Shown: positions 1 to 8,952 of the stretch, in pieces | Layout: the number at the start of each line of letters is the position of its first letter | Numbering within the stretch: position 1 is the stretch's first letter | From: Verrucomicrobiota bacterium | GTDB taxonomy: Bacteria; Verrucomicrobiota; Verrucomicrobiia; Chthoniobacterales; UBA10450 | DNA length: 16,940 bases | Direction of reading: 5' to 3' | NCBI GenBank assembly: GCA_003218785.1 | Contig: QHOM01000128.1 | Location: forward strand, 1-16,940 | Notes under the pieces: generated by a model | What the model was told of the DNA's origin: nothing | Databases searched by the model: none | Seen by the model: the letters and a program-made list of their open reading frames with translations, nothing else | Program-made: the position numbers and the translations under genes

Positions 1-348
1 ATAAGTGAACGGAATGTTCATCGTGCCCACGGAGAGTCCGGCCGCATTGAGTACCCTCCAGACGGTCGGTGAGCGGCGTGAACCGGCGTTGGCGTAATTC
101 ATCGTATAGGTGTCTGCTTCGGTTTCGATAAAATGAAAGACGCCGTGCTTGCCAGGATTTTTACCGGTCATGAACGAAGTCCATGCGGGGGGCGTAATTG
201 GTGGAAGAACCGACTGAAGGGTTCCGGACACACCCACATTCATCAACTTTCCCAGGTTCGGCATGCCGCCTTCGGCCATCCACGGACGGATCAGTGTCCA
301 CGTCGCCGCATCCAATCCTATGATTATCACCTTCGGATCCTTTTTCAT
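1..348 (-). CDS. Alkaline-phosphatase-superfamily phosphodiesterase, N-terminal part (cut by window edge)
   Basis: The first 116 codons read from 348 down to the window edge without a stop. The N-terminus holds a beta strand ending in IIIGLDA (Asp13, expected first metal ligand) and the motif PPITPPAWTSFMTG (about residues 49-62), whose Thr52 fits the nucleophile position of type I phosphodiesterase/nucleotide pyrophosphatase proteins. GKHGVFHF follows, as usual in this family. The remaining metal ligands (the DH and C-terminal His motifs) lie outside the window, so activity cannot be judged. ATG at 348 is preferred because the upstream ATG at 365 runs into a stop after six codons. It is the last visible gene of the minus-strand group, 79 nt after the sugar kinase, and is a paralogue of the phosphodiesterase two genes upstream. 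The substrate is unknown; nucleotide, phospholipid or glycan phosphodiesters are all possible. Confidence 0.85.
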   Translation of the reverse strand, partial: MKKDPKVIIIGLDAATWTLIRPWMAEGGMPNLGKLMNVGVSGTLQSVLPPITPPAWTSFMTGKNPGKHGVFHFIETEADTYTMNYANAGSRRSPTVWRVLNAAGLSVGTMNIPFTY

Positions 349-427
349 CTCGGGAGCAGATTCATATAGATTATATTGTACGTAAGTCTTCTCAAAATTT
401 TGGTTAAGCGGCGGTGTTGGAATCAAA

Positions 428-1486
428 TCATTTATACACGCGCCACGTCTGCATCCCAGTCGCGTCAAATCGAAAATCAATGATTCGTGCGTCCATCGCA
501 GTGAGACGCTCTCTGACTATGTGGCGTTTGTTAAAGGGGCAGTAGAGCATCATGTGGCCGCCTCCGCCTGCCCCGGTGATCTTGCCGCCAATGGCGCCAG
601 CCTTGAGGGCTTCCGCATAAAGCTCGTCAATGTGCGGCGTGGTAATGCCCGGAGCCATCTTTTGCTTCTGCAACCAGCCCTCGTGGAGCATGTCTCCGAA
701 ATGATCGAGGTCTCCCAGCAGTAGCGCCTTTTTCATCTCGATTGCGATTTCTTTCGTCTTGTCCATCGCCGCAAGCGGCTCAGCCTCCTCATTTTTCATA
801 CTTTCCATCTGGCTGCCGATGATTGGCTGGGATTCGCGGCTCCCCGTGGAACAGAGGAGCAGGTTGTATTCAAGTTCGTTGATGACAAAATCAGTCAGTC
901 GCAGCGGTGTGACGATCACCTGTTCACCATGGAACTCCATGAAATTGAAGCCGCCACAAGCAGCGGCATACTGGTCCTGTCTGCCGCCTTTGATTCCTAC
1001 ATCGTTGCGTTCAATGTCGTAGGCCAGTCCGGCCATGCCGCCGGGTGTAATCGGTAGTCCAAGCAGCTCGCGAAACAGGCCAATGAGCGCTATAGTAAAC
1101 GTGGAGGAACTGCCGAGGCCCGAGCCCGGCGGAGCGTCGGCATGGACGAAAAGATCGAAGCCGTCCGAGCGGAGCTTGTCGAGGTCAAAGCGCTTCAGCA
1201 CCCCCTTGACCAGATCCATTTGACCATTGAAGAGGAAGTGTTCTTCCTCCGTGAAGTAAACCACCGTACCATAATCGAACGAGCGGAAGCCGATCGAACG
1301 TTCCGACTTGGGCACTAATGTCGCATAGACGTAGCGCGAGATCGTGGCGTTGAGTACGCAGCCGCCGCGCGTCTCGGCATAGGGTGAGATATCGGTTCCG
1401 CCCCCACCGAAGCTCAACCGCAGAGGCGCGCGCGCGCGCACCATTCTTATTTGACTGAGAAAATTACGAGGCTGGGCGTTAATCAC
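428..1486 (-). CDS. hddA: GHMP-family sugar kinase, D-glycero-D-manno-heptose 7-phosphate kinase-like (HddA type)
   Basis: A 352-residue GHMP kinase. It shows the N-terminal RAPLRLSFGGGGTD motif (about residues 19-32), the ATP-binding PPGSGLGSSST motif (119-129), GGRQDQYAAACGG (167-179) and the C-terminal glycine-rich GGKITGAGGGGHMM motif (300-313). This pattern is that of HddA-like kinases, which phosphorylate D-glycero-alpha-D-manno-heptose 7-phosphate at C1 on the way to GDP-heptose; related fucose/galactose-type kinases look similar. A heptose role is supported by gmhA about 4 kb away on the other strand. The GTG at 1486 overlaps the stop of the upstream phosphodiesterase (GTGA), suggesting translational coupling. 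Known relatives usually start close to the APLRL motif, so ATG at 1444 (residue 15) is an equally good or better start. Neither start has a clear Shine-Dalgarno sequence. Confidence 0.8.
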   Translation of the reverse strand: MINAQPRNFLSQIRMVRARAPLRLSFGGGGTDISPYAETRGGCVLNATISRYVYATLVPKSERSIGFRSFDYGTVVYFTEEEHFLFNGQMDLVKGVLKRFDLDKLRSDGFDLFVHADAPPGSGLGSSSTFTIALIGLFRELLGLPITPGGMAGLAYDIERNDVGIKGGRQDQYAAACGGFNFMEFHGEQVIVTPLRLTDFVINELEYNLLLCSTGSRESQPIIGSQMESMKNEEAEPLAAMDKTKEIAIEMKKALLLGDLDHFGDMLHEGWLQKQKMAPGITTPHIDELYAEALKAGAIGGKITGAGGGGHMMLYCPFNKRHIVRERLTAMDARIIDFRFDATGMQTWRVYK

Positions 1487-2874
1487 AGATTGACGAAAGC
1501 GAGCACATTACCCTCCATATCTACCGGAATCGCCAGCCTAAACAAACGCAAAATCGTCGGCGCAACATCAATTATCCGCAGCCCGTCGAGTCGACGTCCT
1601 CCTGGTATGCCGTCGTCAGCCGGACGAAAAAGGAAAATGCCATTCTCCGCGTGGTTGGCTCCGTCCGGGCCAGTGTCGTTTTCGAAGGTGTGTATTTTTC
1701 CGTCACCGACGCTACCAACGGAGCGCCAGAAAAGAGCGCCGAAATAAACGATCAGATCCGGCGCCACACCGCGCACCTCTTTATACAGTTCCTCCGGCCG
1801 GAAAACTTGCGTGCCGATTGCGTGTCCGTTTTCATCCGGAATAGCTTTCAGTCCAGCGCTCAGTTCCTCACGCACTTTTTCATAATCGCCTGGTGCGATG
1901 GTTCCGTTTGGCTCGCGGCCCGCGACATTGAGAAAGACACGCGCGTAGTATCCGCCGTCGCCCCATGCCTTCGTCCGGGACCAATCAATTTTGACTTTAG
2001 AGAGCGGCGTTGCGTGTGCAGGCTTTTCGGCGAGAGCCAGGTAGCCATTTGCGAGCAGCCACTCGTTAACGCAGATGCCGCCATCCATCCGCTTGGCACC
2101 GTGATCAGAGACTACCAGCACACTCGTCCCGTCATCTGCAAACGCGAGCAACTCACCGATTTCACGGTCCACTTCTCTGTAGTAGTCGTGAATCGCGTTC
2201 TCAAATTTGTTGCCAGGCTCGTAGAAGCGATGAGCCGGGTCCATGTTGTCCCAAAACGCGAAGCGTTTCCGGGTCATCTCATAAATGTCAGCCAGAATCT
2301 TATCCTTGTTGCCGGATCGAAAATCACGCACATCCAAAATATATTCGCCAACCACCCGCTCGATCTCTTGTTTGAGTTCAGGCGGATGCGTGTACTCGCA
2401 GGTCGTGTCTGGAGTTAGGAAGTCGGTCACCATTAAGCCATTCAGGGGGCGTGGTGGGTAGGTTCCCGGGACGCCTATGACAATGGAGCGTTTTCCACTG
2501 CGCGAGAGGATATCCCAGAGGCGGTCTTCTTTAATCGCAAGCGAGTTGGCGATCGAATACCGGTCGTAGGAGTAATCCGCACGGTTTCGAAACCCGTAAA
2601 CTCCGAGCCGACCAGGACTCTTGGAGGACATCATCACCGACCACGCCGGCACTGTGATGGGCGGATCGCACGAGCGGAGCGGTCCGTGCAGTCCGCTCCG
2701 GCAGATCGACTTCAAGTTTGGTAAATCATCAAGCCAGCGATCGAAGATCAGCTCAGGCGCTGCGCAGTCCAACCCAATGAGCATGACTCGTCTCCGCGCT
2801 TTTTCCGGACCGGTCCCCAAGGGCCCGTCTCGCACATCGCGCGCGGATTGAGGTGAAGATATTTTTCTCAACAT
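1483..2874 (-). CDS. Alkaline-phosphatase-superfamily phosphodiesterase / nucleotide pyrophosphatase-like protein
   Basis: 463 residues, full length for a compact AP-superfamily phosphodiesterase. Likely metal and catalytic residues are visible: Asp36 in LIGLDCA, nucleophile Thr74 in PPITVPAWS, Asp212/His215 in MDPAHRF, Asp257-His258 in VVSDHG and His408 in GANHAENG. No signal peptide or membrane helix is evident, so the protein is probably cytoplasmic. The domain really begins around RRVMLIGLD (residue 28), so the first ~27 residues may be overestimated; Met31 is an alternative start. It lies 120 nt downstream of the Sat/CysC gene and overlaps the sugar kinase by 4 nt, so it belongs to that transcription unit. 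Family knowledge supports hydrolysis or transfer on phospho- or sulfo-esters. The natural substrate cannot be read from the sequence. Confidence 0.85.
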   Translation of the reverse strand: MLRKISSPQSARDVRDGPLGTGPEKARRRVMLIGLDCAAPELIFDRWLDDLPNLKSICRSGLHGPLRSCDPPITVPAWSVMMSSKSPGRLGVYGFRNRADYSYDRYSIANSLAIKEDRLWDILSRSGKRSIVIGVPGTYPPRPLNGLMVTDFLTPDTTCEYTHPPELKQEIERVVGEYILDVRDFRSGNKDKILADIYEMTRKRFAFWDNMDPAHRFYEPGNKFENAIHDYYREVDREIGELLAFADDGTSVLVVSDHGAKRMDGGICVNEWLLANGYLALAEKPAHATPLSKVKIDWSRTKAWGDGGYYARVFLNVAGREPNGTIAPGDYEKVREELSAGLKAIPDENGHAIGTQVFRPEELYKEVRGVAPDLIVYFGALFWRSVGSVGDGKIHTFENDTGPDGANHAENGIFLFRPADDGIPGGRRLDGLRIIDVAPTILRLFRLAIPVDMEGNVLAFVNL

Positions 2875-2994
2875 TATGTTCTCGAGTGCGTCGCTGCCGC
2901 CGACGCATAGATGCGCGCGTCCTGCGACGAGATTCTCAAAATAATGCGCTCTTGATTCTCGATCCTTGTGACAAGAACGATTTTGGCTTCGCGT

Positions 2995-4677
2995 TCAGGC
3001 CAGTTCTTCATTAAGTCCGATGAAGCCTTCACGCTCTAAATGTAGGATGATTTCCTGCGCAGCCTCTTCGGGTGTGAACTCGGCGGTGTTGATCACCACT
3101 TCAGCATCGTCAGGCTCCTCGTAGGGATCCGAAATGCCGGTGAATTCCTTGATAATTCCAGCCCTCGCCTTCGCGTAGAGACCTTTGCGATCGCGCTGTT
3201 CGCATACGTCAACCGATGTGGAGAGATGCACCATAATAAATCCGCCAAGTGGCTCGATCATGGCGCGCACATGTTTGCGAGTGGAGTCATACGGCGCGAT
3301 CGGAGCACAAATTGCGATGCCGCCATTTTTGGTGATCTCAGAAGCGACGTATCCGATGCGGTGAATGTTGAGGTCTCTATGTTCCTTGGAAAAGCCGAGT
3401 TCTGAAGAAAGATGCTTGCGAACCAGGTCGCCATCCAAAAGCGTTACTGGTCTGCCGCCCACTTCAAGAAATTTGGTGACGAGAACGCTGGCAATCGTCG
3501 ATTTACCGGAGCCGGAGAGGCCAGTGAAAAAGACTGTCAGGCCCTGTTTGTGCCGTGGTGGAAAACTGCGCCGCAGTTCCTGTACGACCTCGGGATAGGT
3601 AAACCATGCAGGAATGTCGCGCCCTTCATTTAATCGCTGACGCAATTCTGTGCCAGAGAGATGCAGCACGTGTACATCCTTGAGAACTTCATCCTCCGGA
3701 AAATACTTATCTTCATCTTCCACATAGACCAATGACTTTCCGTCCGCGTCCTTGCCCGGGCCGGCGTGATCGCGTCCCACGATTAGGTGTGTGCAGCCGT
3801 GATTCTTGCGAATCAAGGCGTGCCAAATCGCTTCCCGTGGTCCGCCCAGGCGCATGGCCAGCGGCAACAAGGAAAGTTTTGCCGTCCCATGCGGGTACTT
3901 CGCGAGCAGTAGTTGATAGCACCGGACCCGCGTGAAGTAATCTACGTCGCCAAGCTTGGTCACCCCAACCGAGGGATGGATCAGCAGGTTAGCTTCAACC
4001 TGTTTCGCTGCGCGGAGAGTCAATTCCACGTGCGCGCGATGCATGGGATTACGCGTCTGAAATGCCACGACACGGCGCCAACCCAGCCGGGCGAATTCGA
4101 CCCGCAATTCAGCCGGAGTTAAACGGAGATTCTTGAAATCGTAGTGCGCCGGCGGCTGGAGACCTTCGATGCGGCCGCCCACATACCATGCGTTTTCTTT
4201 GTTCAGCAGATAGTTCACCCCGGGGTGAATCGGGCTAGTGGTATTAAAAACCGCCTTCGCTTCGGCTTTACGATCCGGTTGCCACACGTCTTCCACGTGC
4301 AGTACCGCGAGCATTACTCCCTCTGCATCCCGCAGCGCGATCTTGCTGCTCCCTGGCTTCAGGGCTTTAGCGAAAGATTCGGTGACATCGAGCGTGATCG
4401 GTATCGGCCAGAGAACGCCGCTCGTCAGCTTCATATTGTGGCAGACGCCTTCGTAATCTGCCTTGGTCATGAAGCCGCCTAAGGGAGAGAAACCGCCGTT
4501 CAGCAGTAGTTCAAGATCGCGGATGTGGCGGGCCGTCAAATCCCACGAAGGGAAGTCCCTCGATTGCGCTTTTAGTTCGGCCGCTCTTTCGCCGTCTACA
4601 TTGAGATTAATAAGTTCGCCACCGTGTGGAGGGATGAGGTGGCTGTGGGTTGTCGAAGCGTCCAAATTCGTAAACAT
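2995..4677 (-). CDS. sat/cysC: Bifunctional sulfate adenylyltransferase / adenylylsulfate (APS) kinase
   Basis: 560 residues with two fused enzymes. Residues ~1-375 are ATP sulfurylase: the PUA-like N-terminal part ends around LNGGFSPLGGFM (59-70), the catalytic QTRNPMHRAH motif is at 207-216 and GRDHAGPG at 301-308. Residues ~378-560 are APS kinase, with P-loop GLSGSGKST (386-394), DGD at 415-417 and the KGLYAKARAG segment (498-507). Sulfate plus ATP gives APS, then PAPS, the donor for assimilatory reduction or sulfotransferases. Domain order and length match the Aquifex-type bifunctional enzyme. Both active sites look intact. ATG at 4677 is chosen because the frame opens there; only a weak GAG lies just upstream. 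It is the first gene of the minus-strand group. No sulfotransferase or reductase gene is in the window, so the fate of PAPS is open. Confidence 0.95.
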   Translation of the reverse strand: MFTNLDASTTHSHLIPPHGGELINLNVDGERAAELKAQSRDFPSWDLTARHIRDLELLLNGGFSPLGGFMTKADYEGVCHNMKLTSGVLWPIPITLDVTESFAKALKPGSSKIALRDAEGVMLAVLHVEDVWQPDRKAEAKAVFNTTSPIHPGVNYLLNKENAWYVGGRIEGLQPPAHYDFKNLRLTPAELRVEFARLGWRRVVAFQTRNPMHRAHVELTLRAAKQVEANLLIHPSVGVTKLGDVDYFTRVRCYQLLLAKYPHGTAKLSLLPLAMRLGGPREAIWHALIRKNHGCTHLIVGRDHAGPGKDADGKSLVYVEDEDKYFPEDEVLKDVHVLHLSGTELRQRLNEGRDIPAWFTYPEVVQELRRSFPPRHKQGLTVFFTGLSGSGKSTIASVLVTKFLEVGGRPVTLLDGDLVRKHLSSELGFSKEHRDLNIHRIGYVASEITKNGGIAICAPIAPYDSTRKHVRAMIEPLGGFIMVHLSTSVDVCEQRDRKGLYAKARAGIIKEFTGISDPYEEPDDAEVVINTAEFTPEEAAQEIILHLEREGFIGLNEELA

Positions 4678-5227
4678 CTCAGATTCTCAGGGTAATATCT
4701 TGCAATTTCATCTGCTTTGATAAAACTGGCAGAAGATAATGATTGCTATGACGAATGGAGCAATTCCAATTCCGTCAGAGCACTTCCTAGCAACACTACG
4801 TGCCTACGCTGCCGAGCGATGAACATCGCCATCTTCGTCATGGCGCGATGATATGACACATCCTGTGCCATATCATCGAACGAGAATTGCGTGTGCATTG
4901 CGGGTTGAGGAAAGTTAAACGAGCAAACCTTTTACATCGTAACTGTGATATGCAAGTGAATTTCCCGTAAATCACGGCGATTTCGGCGAAATGGGCGTCG
5001 AACCCATGGCACGTCTGGACCGTACTCAGCGATCACGCGCGGCGGGCTGAAGTCCATTTTTCTGGCGACGCGTTCACCGCCCCTGGTGTTATCCAGTCAT
5101 GAAGTGTCCACGAAGCACCGGAAATCCGGACCATCCGCGTTCCGGCAGCCGAACCAACGAATTGACAGTGCGACGATCAAGGCTCTTGACTGTTCAGTGA
5201 TCACTCGTCACTTGTCCACTGGTTTGG
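4678..5227. other. Non-coding gap between the sat/cysC gene and tRNA-Val
   Basis: About 550 bases between divergently read genes. No convincing protein gene was found on either strand. It must hold the promoter of the minus-strand operon and that of the tRNA, but no good -35/-10 pair could be chosen. The clearest structure is the hairpin at 4846-4878. Smaller inverted repeats are at 4742-4747/4759-4764 and 4980-4984/4988-4992. No known riboswitch was recognised upstream of the sulfate gene. Confidence 0.6.
4846..4878. repeat. Strong 33-nt hairpin (inverted repeat)
   Basis: CGATGATATG at 4846-4855 pairs perfectly with CATATCATCG at 4869-4878. Inside, CACA (4857-4860) pairs with TGTG (4864-4867) around a TCC loop, leaving one A/C mismatch. 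That is 14 base pairs of 15. No T-run follows on either strand, so it does not look like a standard intrinsic terminator. It lies about 170 nt upstream of sat/cysC, where it could be an operator, a leader structure or a small repeat element. An overlapping alternative stem (CATCG at 4824-4828 with CGATG at 4846-4850) is possible. Confidence 0.6.
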
Positions 5228-5302
<75 letters not shown>

Positions 5303-5326
5303 TCTTTTGCCTCAACAATCATCTTC

Positions 5327-5905
5327 ATGCCTGATTCTTCTTCAATCCTCGACCAAGCGATAAACGGCTCAATCGAGACGCTGCAATCGTTAAAAAAACT
5401 CGAACCCGAAGTCGCGCGGGCGGCGGATTTTATTACCGATTGCCTAACGAAGCGAAGCAAATTGCTCGTTTGCGGCAACGGCGGCAGCGCCTCCGACGCT
5501 GCTCATTTCGCGACGGAGCTGGTCGTCCGTTTCGCCAAAGATCGTCCCGCCTATCCGGCGATCTGTCTCACGGGCGACGGTGGACTTCTCACCGCGGCGG
5601 GGAACGATTACGGTTTCGACGAAATCTTCGCGCGCCAGGTTGCGGCGTTTGGTGTGCCCGGCGACCTGCTGATTTGCCTGACGACTTCCGGCAAATCGAA
5701 AAATGTCCTGCGGGCGCTGGAAGAAGCGAGATCTCGGAAGCTGAAAACCATCGCGTTTCTTGGACGCGATGGCGGTTCGACCATCGGCATTGCCGATGTT
5801 GATCTTCTAGTCGCGAGCGATTCAACCGCCAGAATTCAGGAAGCGCATCAGCTTCTTCTTCACGTTATCTGCGAGGCGATGGAGTCGCGTCTCGCGCAAA
5901 AGTAA
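5327..5905 (+). CDS. gmhA: Phosphoheptose isomerase (sedoheptulose 7-phosphate isomerase), SIS domain
   Basis: 192 residues, the same length as E. coli GmhA, and a single SIS domain. CGNGGSASDAAHFATEL (about 49-65) holds His60 and Glu64; TTSGKSKNV (119-127) binds the sugar phosphate; RIQEAHQLLLHVICE (169-183) holds Gln171 and His179. These match the metal and catalytic His61/Glu65/Gln172/His180 set of the E. coli enzyme with an offset of one, so it is probably active. It converts D-sedoheptulose 7-phosphate to D-glycero-D-manno-heptose 7-phosphate, the substrate of the HddA-like kinase at 428-1486. It is cytosolic. ATG at 5327 follows the tRNA closely with no clear ribosome binding site. A DiaA-like SIS protein is the main alternative, but the match to GmhA is closer. 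Confidence 0.88.
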   Translation: MPDSSSILDQAINGSIETLQSLKKLEPEVARAADFITDCLTKRSKLLVCGNGGSASDAAHFATELVVRFAKDRPAYPAICLTGDGGLLTAAGNDYGFDEIFARQVAAFGVPGDLLICLTTSGKSKNVLRALEEARSRKLKTIAFLGRDGGSTIGIADVDLLVASDSTARIQEAHQLLLHVICEAMESRLAQK

Positions 5906-5930
5906 CCCTTGGCGGAAAGCCATGCGAAGA

Positions 5931-5955
5931 GCGGCCGGCACGGCCGCCACTACAG
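5931..5955. repeat. Short palindromic repeat, partial copy of the uvrA-internal repeat
   Basis: A 7-bp GCGGCCG/CGGCCGC hairpin followed by CACTACAG. It matches 24 of 25 bases of positions 9748-9772 inside uvrA. It sits between the convergent stops of gmhA (5905) and the rhomboid-like gene tail (5958), so it may also act as a transcription stop for both. Only the right half of the element is present. Confidence 0.75.
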
Positions 5956-5957
5956 AC

Positions 5958-6134
5958 TCACTCCGATTTTTTCAGGAGACGGTCGCGTTCGCGATCCAGT
6001 TGCCGCCGCTCATTTGCGGTTAAACTTCCAATCCCGAATTTCGAGATTTTATCGAGGATCGGATCGATCGAGGCATAGACATCGTCGGGCTCGGCAGCGC
6101 GGCTTGGGCGCGGCTTTTGCACAACATGGCAACT
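5958..6134 (-). pseudogene. Out-of-frame C-terminal tail of the rhomboid-like gene
   Basis: In the minus-strand frame shifted by one base, open from about 6176 to the stop at 5958-5960, the translation contains EPDDVYASIDPILDKI, GIGSLTANERRQLDRER and ends LLKKSE. A soluble tail with an ILDKIS...G..SLT..ER pattern is common at the end of rhomboid-like proteins in Bacteroidota and Verrucomicrobiota (recalled, not searched). The upstream protein thus probably once continued here. The shift needs one extra or two missing bases between roughly 6100 and 6135; the T-run at 6115-6118 is a candidate. Confidence 0.65.
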
Positions 6135-6735
6135 CAATGAAAAGAAAAGCTGCGCCGATGCTCGTCCAGACCACGGTCAGATCAGTCCATGCGTGATAGG
6201 CAAGCAGTTGAAAGGTGTAAACGCCAGCGAGAATCAGGGCCACCCATTTTGCCATTATGCGGAGGAACAATTCCACACGTGGATAGATCGTCGCAAAGGC
6301 AACAAAAATTCCAAAGTGCAACGCCGGTGAACCGGCAAGAGCGGAACGCTGCCGGAGCCCCCAGGTAGTCAGCACAATCGTTGGTGCAATTAGCAGCACA
6401 GCGTAAAGCACAATATAAGCGTGACGTCCGATAAAACGTTCCACCTCGCGTCCGAAGACGAAAAGCATGTACATCTCGATCGCAAACCAGAGAAGAGACG
6501 ATGGTGCATGAACGAACGCGTAGGTGAAAAGGCGCCAGACCTGGCCGCCGTACCACACTCCCGCACTATCGAATTGCAAATAGCCCAAAATCGAACCTCC
6601 GCCGAATGCAACGAGAAGGGCCGCGAGAATCGCCATTGCGACATGCACCCCGACCAGCATCGTGGTCACGTCGACAGGGTAGCGGCCCATCCACGCAACT
6701 GGACGATAATCATCGGAGGTGGTCACTCCGAACAT
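6049..6735 (-). CDS. Rhomboid-like membrane protein lacking catalytic residues; 3' end frameshifted
   Basis: About 200 residues of good rhomboid-fold sequence with roughly six hydrophobic segments, including WRLFTYAFVHAPSSLLWF (67-84) and MYMLFVFGREVERFIGR (88-104). The catalytic serine region of rhomboids (GASGAxFG) reads GSPALHFG here (135-142), putting Pro at the nucleophile position. The TM6 histidine (AHLGG) is replaced by WTSIG (190-194). It is therefore probably a pseudoprotease or scaffold rather than an active intramembrane protease. The frame extends upstream to 6909, but that part looks non-coding; ATG at 6735 gives a normal start. After about residue 201 the frame changes to a Cys/Arg-rich tail ending at 6049, which looks out of frame; the natural tail lies in the next frame (see 5958-6134). 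Confidence 0.7.
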   Translation of the reverse strand: MFGVTTSDDYRPVAWMGRYPVDVTTMLVGVHVAMAILAALLVAFGGGSILGYLQFDSAGVWYGGQVWRLFTYAFVHAPSSLLWFAIEMYMLFVFGREVERFIGRHAYIVLYAVLLIAPTIVLTTWGLRQRSALAGSPALHFGIFVAFATIYPRVELFLRIMAKWVALILAGVYTFQLLAYHAWTDLTVVWTSIGAAFLFIELPCCAKAAPKPRCRARRCLCLDRSDPR

Positions 6736-6951
6736 AAAAGAAATAAACAGCCAGCGTTCTGAACAAGCAAGCCAAGTTCGCGGACGCGCGAAAAAAATAT
6801 TGGAACACAGATATCTTGTCTGTTCGCCACAGCAAATCCGTTTCGCCTGCGTGACGTTGGCCGTGAAATTTTCGCTTGGAGACGCGACTGATGCGGCGAA
6901 GATTATCACTTCATTTTTTTGACCTGCCCGCAGAGATCGACAGTTACATTC

Positions 6952-8757
<1,806 letters not shown>

Positions 8758-8786
8758 TCGCCAACCTCCCACGCCGTTTTAGGTAG

Positions 8787-8807
8787 GGGCGATTGACTCA
8801 ATCGCCC
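8787..8807. repeat. Perfect hairpin after pckG
   Basis: GGGCGATTG (8787-8795) pairs perfectly with CAATCGCCC (8799-8807) around an ACT loop, 30 nt after the pckG stop. It is not followed by a T-run. It may serve as a transcription end or be one arm of the repeat cluster that continues to 8912; the preceding GGTAGG resembles the outer end of the next repeat. Confidence 0.6.
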
Positions 8808-8816
8808 GCTGGGGCC

Positions 8817-8912
8817 GGTAGGGCGACGCTCCGCGGAGCCGACAAATTATTCTGATCGCTACGGCGCGAAGGATGCGGCGAGCTAGTCGGCTCGACAGAG
8901 GCTCGCCCTACC
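8817..8912. repeat. Long palindromic intergenic repeat (GGTAGGGCGA ... TCGCCCTACC)
   Basis: Two 27-nt arms, 8817-8843 and 8886-8912, are inverted copies matching at 22 of 27 positions by eye, with a 42-nt spacer. The ends GGTAGGGCGA and TCGCCCTACC are perfect. It fills most of the gap between pckG and uvrA. It has no coding content and looks like a non-autonomous palindromic repeat. Confidence 0.75.
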
Positions 8913-8952
8913 AAACATTTGCGAACCGCGCCGCGATCTCGGATAGTTTCCA

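Noticed and set aside
1651..2418. A 255-residue plus-strand open frame
   Set aside because: It is fully antisense to the phosphodiesterase, which has all family motifs; the frame shows no recognisable domain.
1..4677. A new defence or nucleotide-signalling system built on the phosphodiesterases
   Set aside because: No nuclease, toxin, cyclase or effector gene is present; the neighbours are sulfate and sugar metabolism genes, so a glycan role is simpler.
6736..6909. N-terminal extension of the rhomboid-like protein to 6909
   Set aside because: The added 58 residues are not family-like, and the segment is needed for promoters of the divergent pckG.
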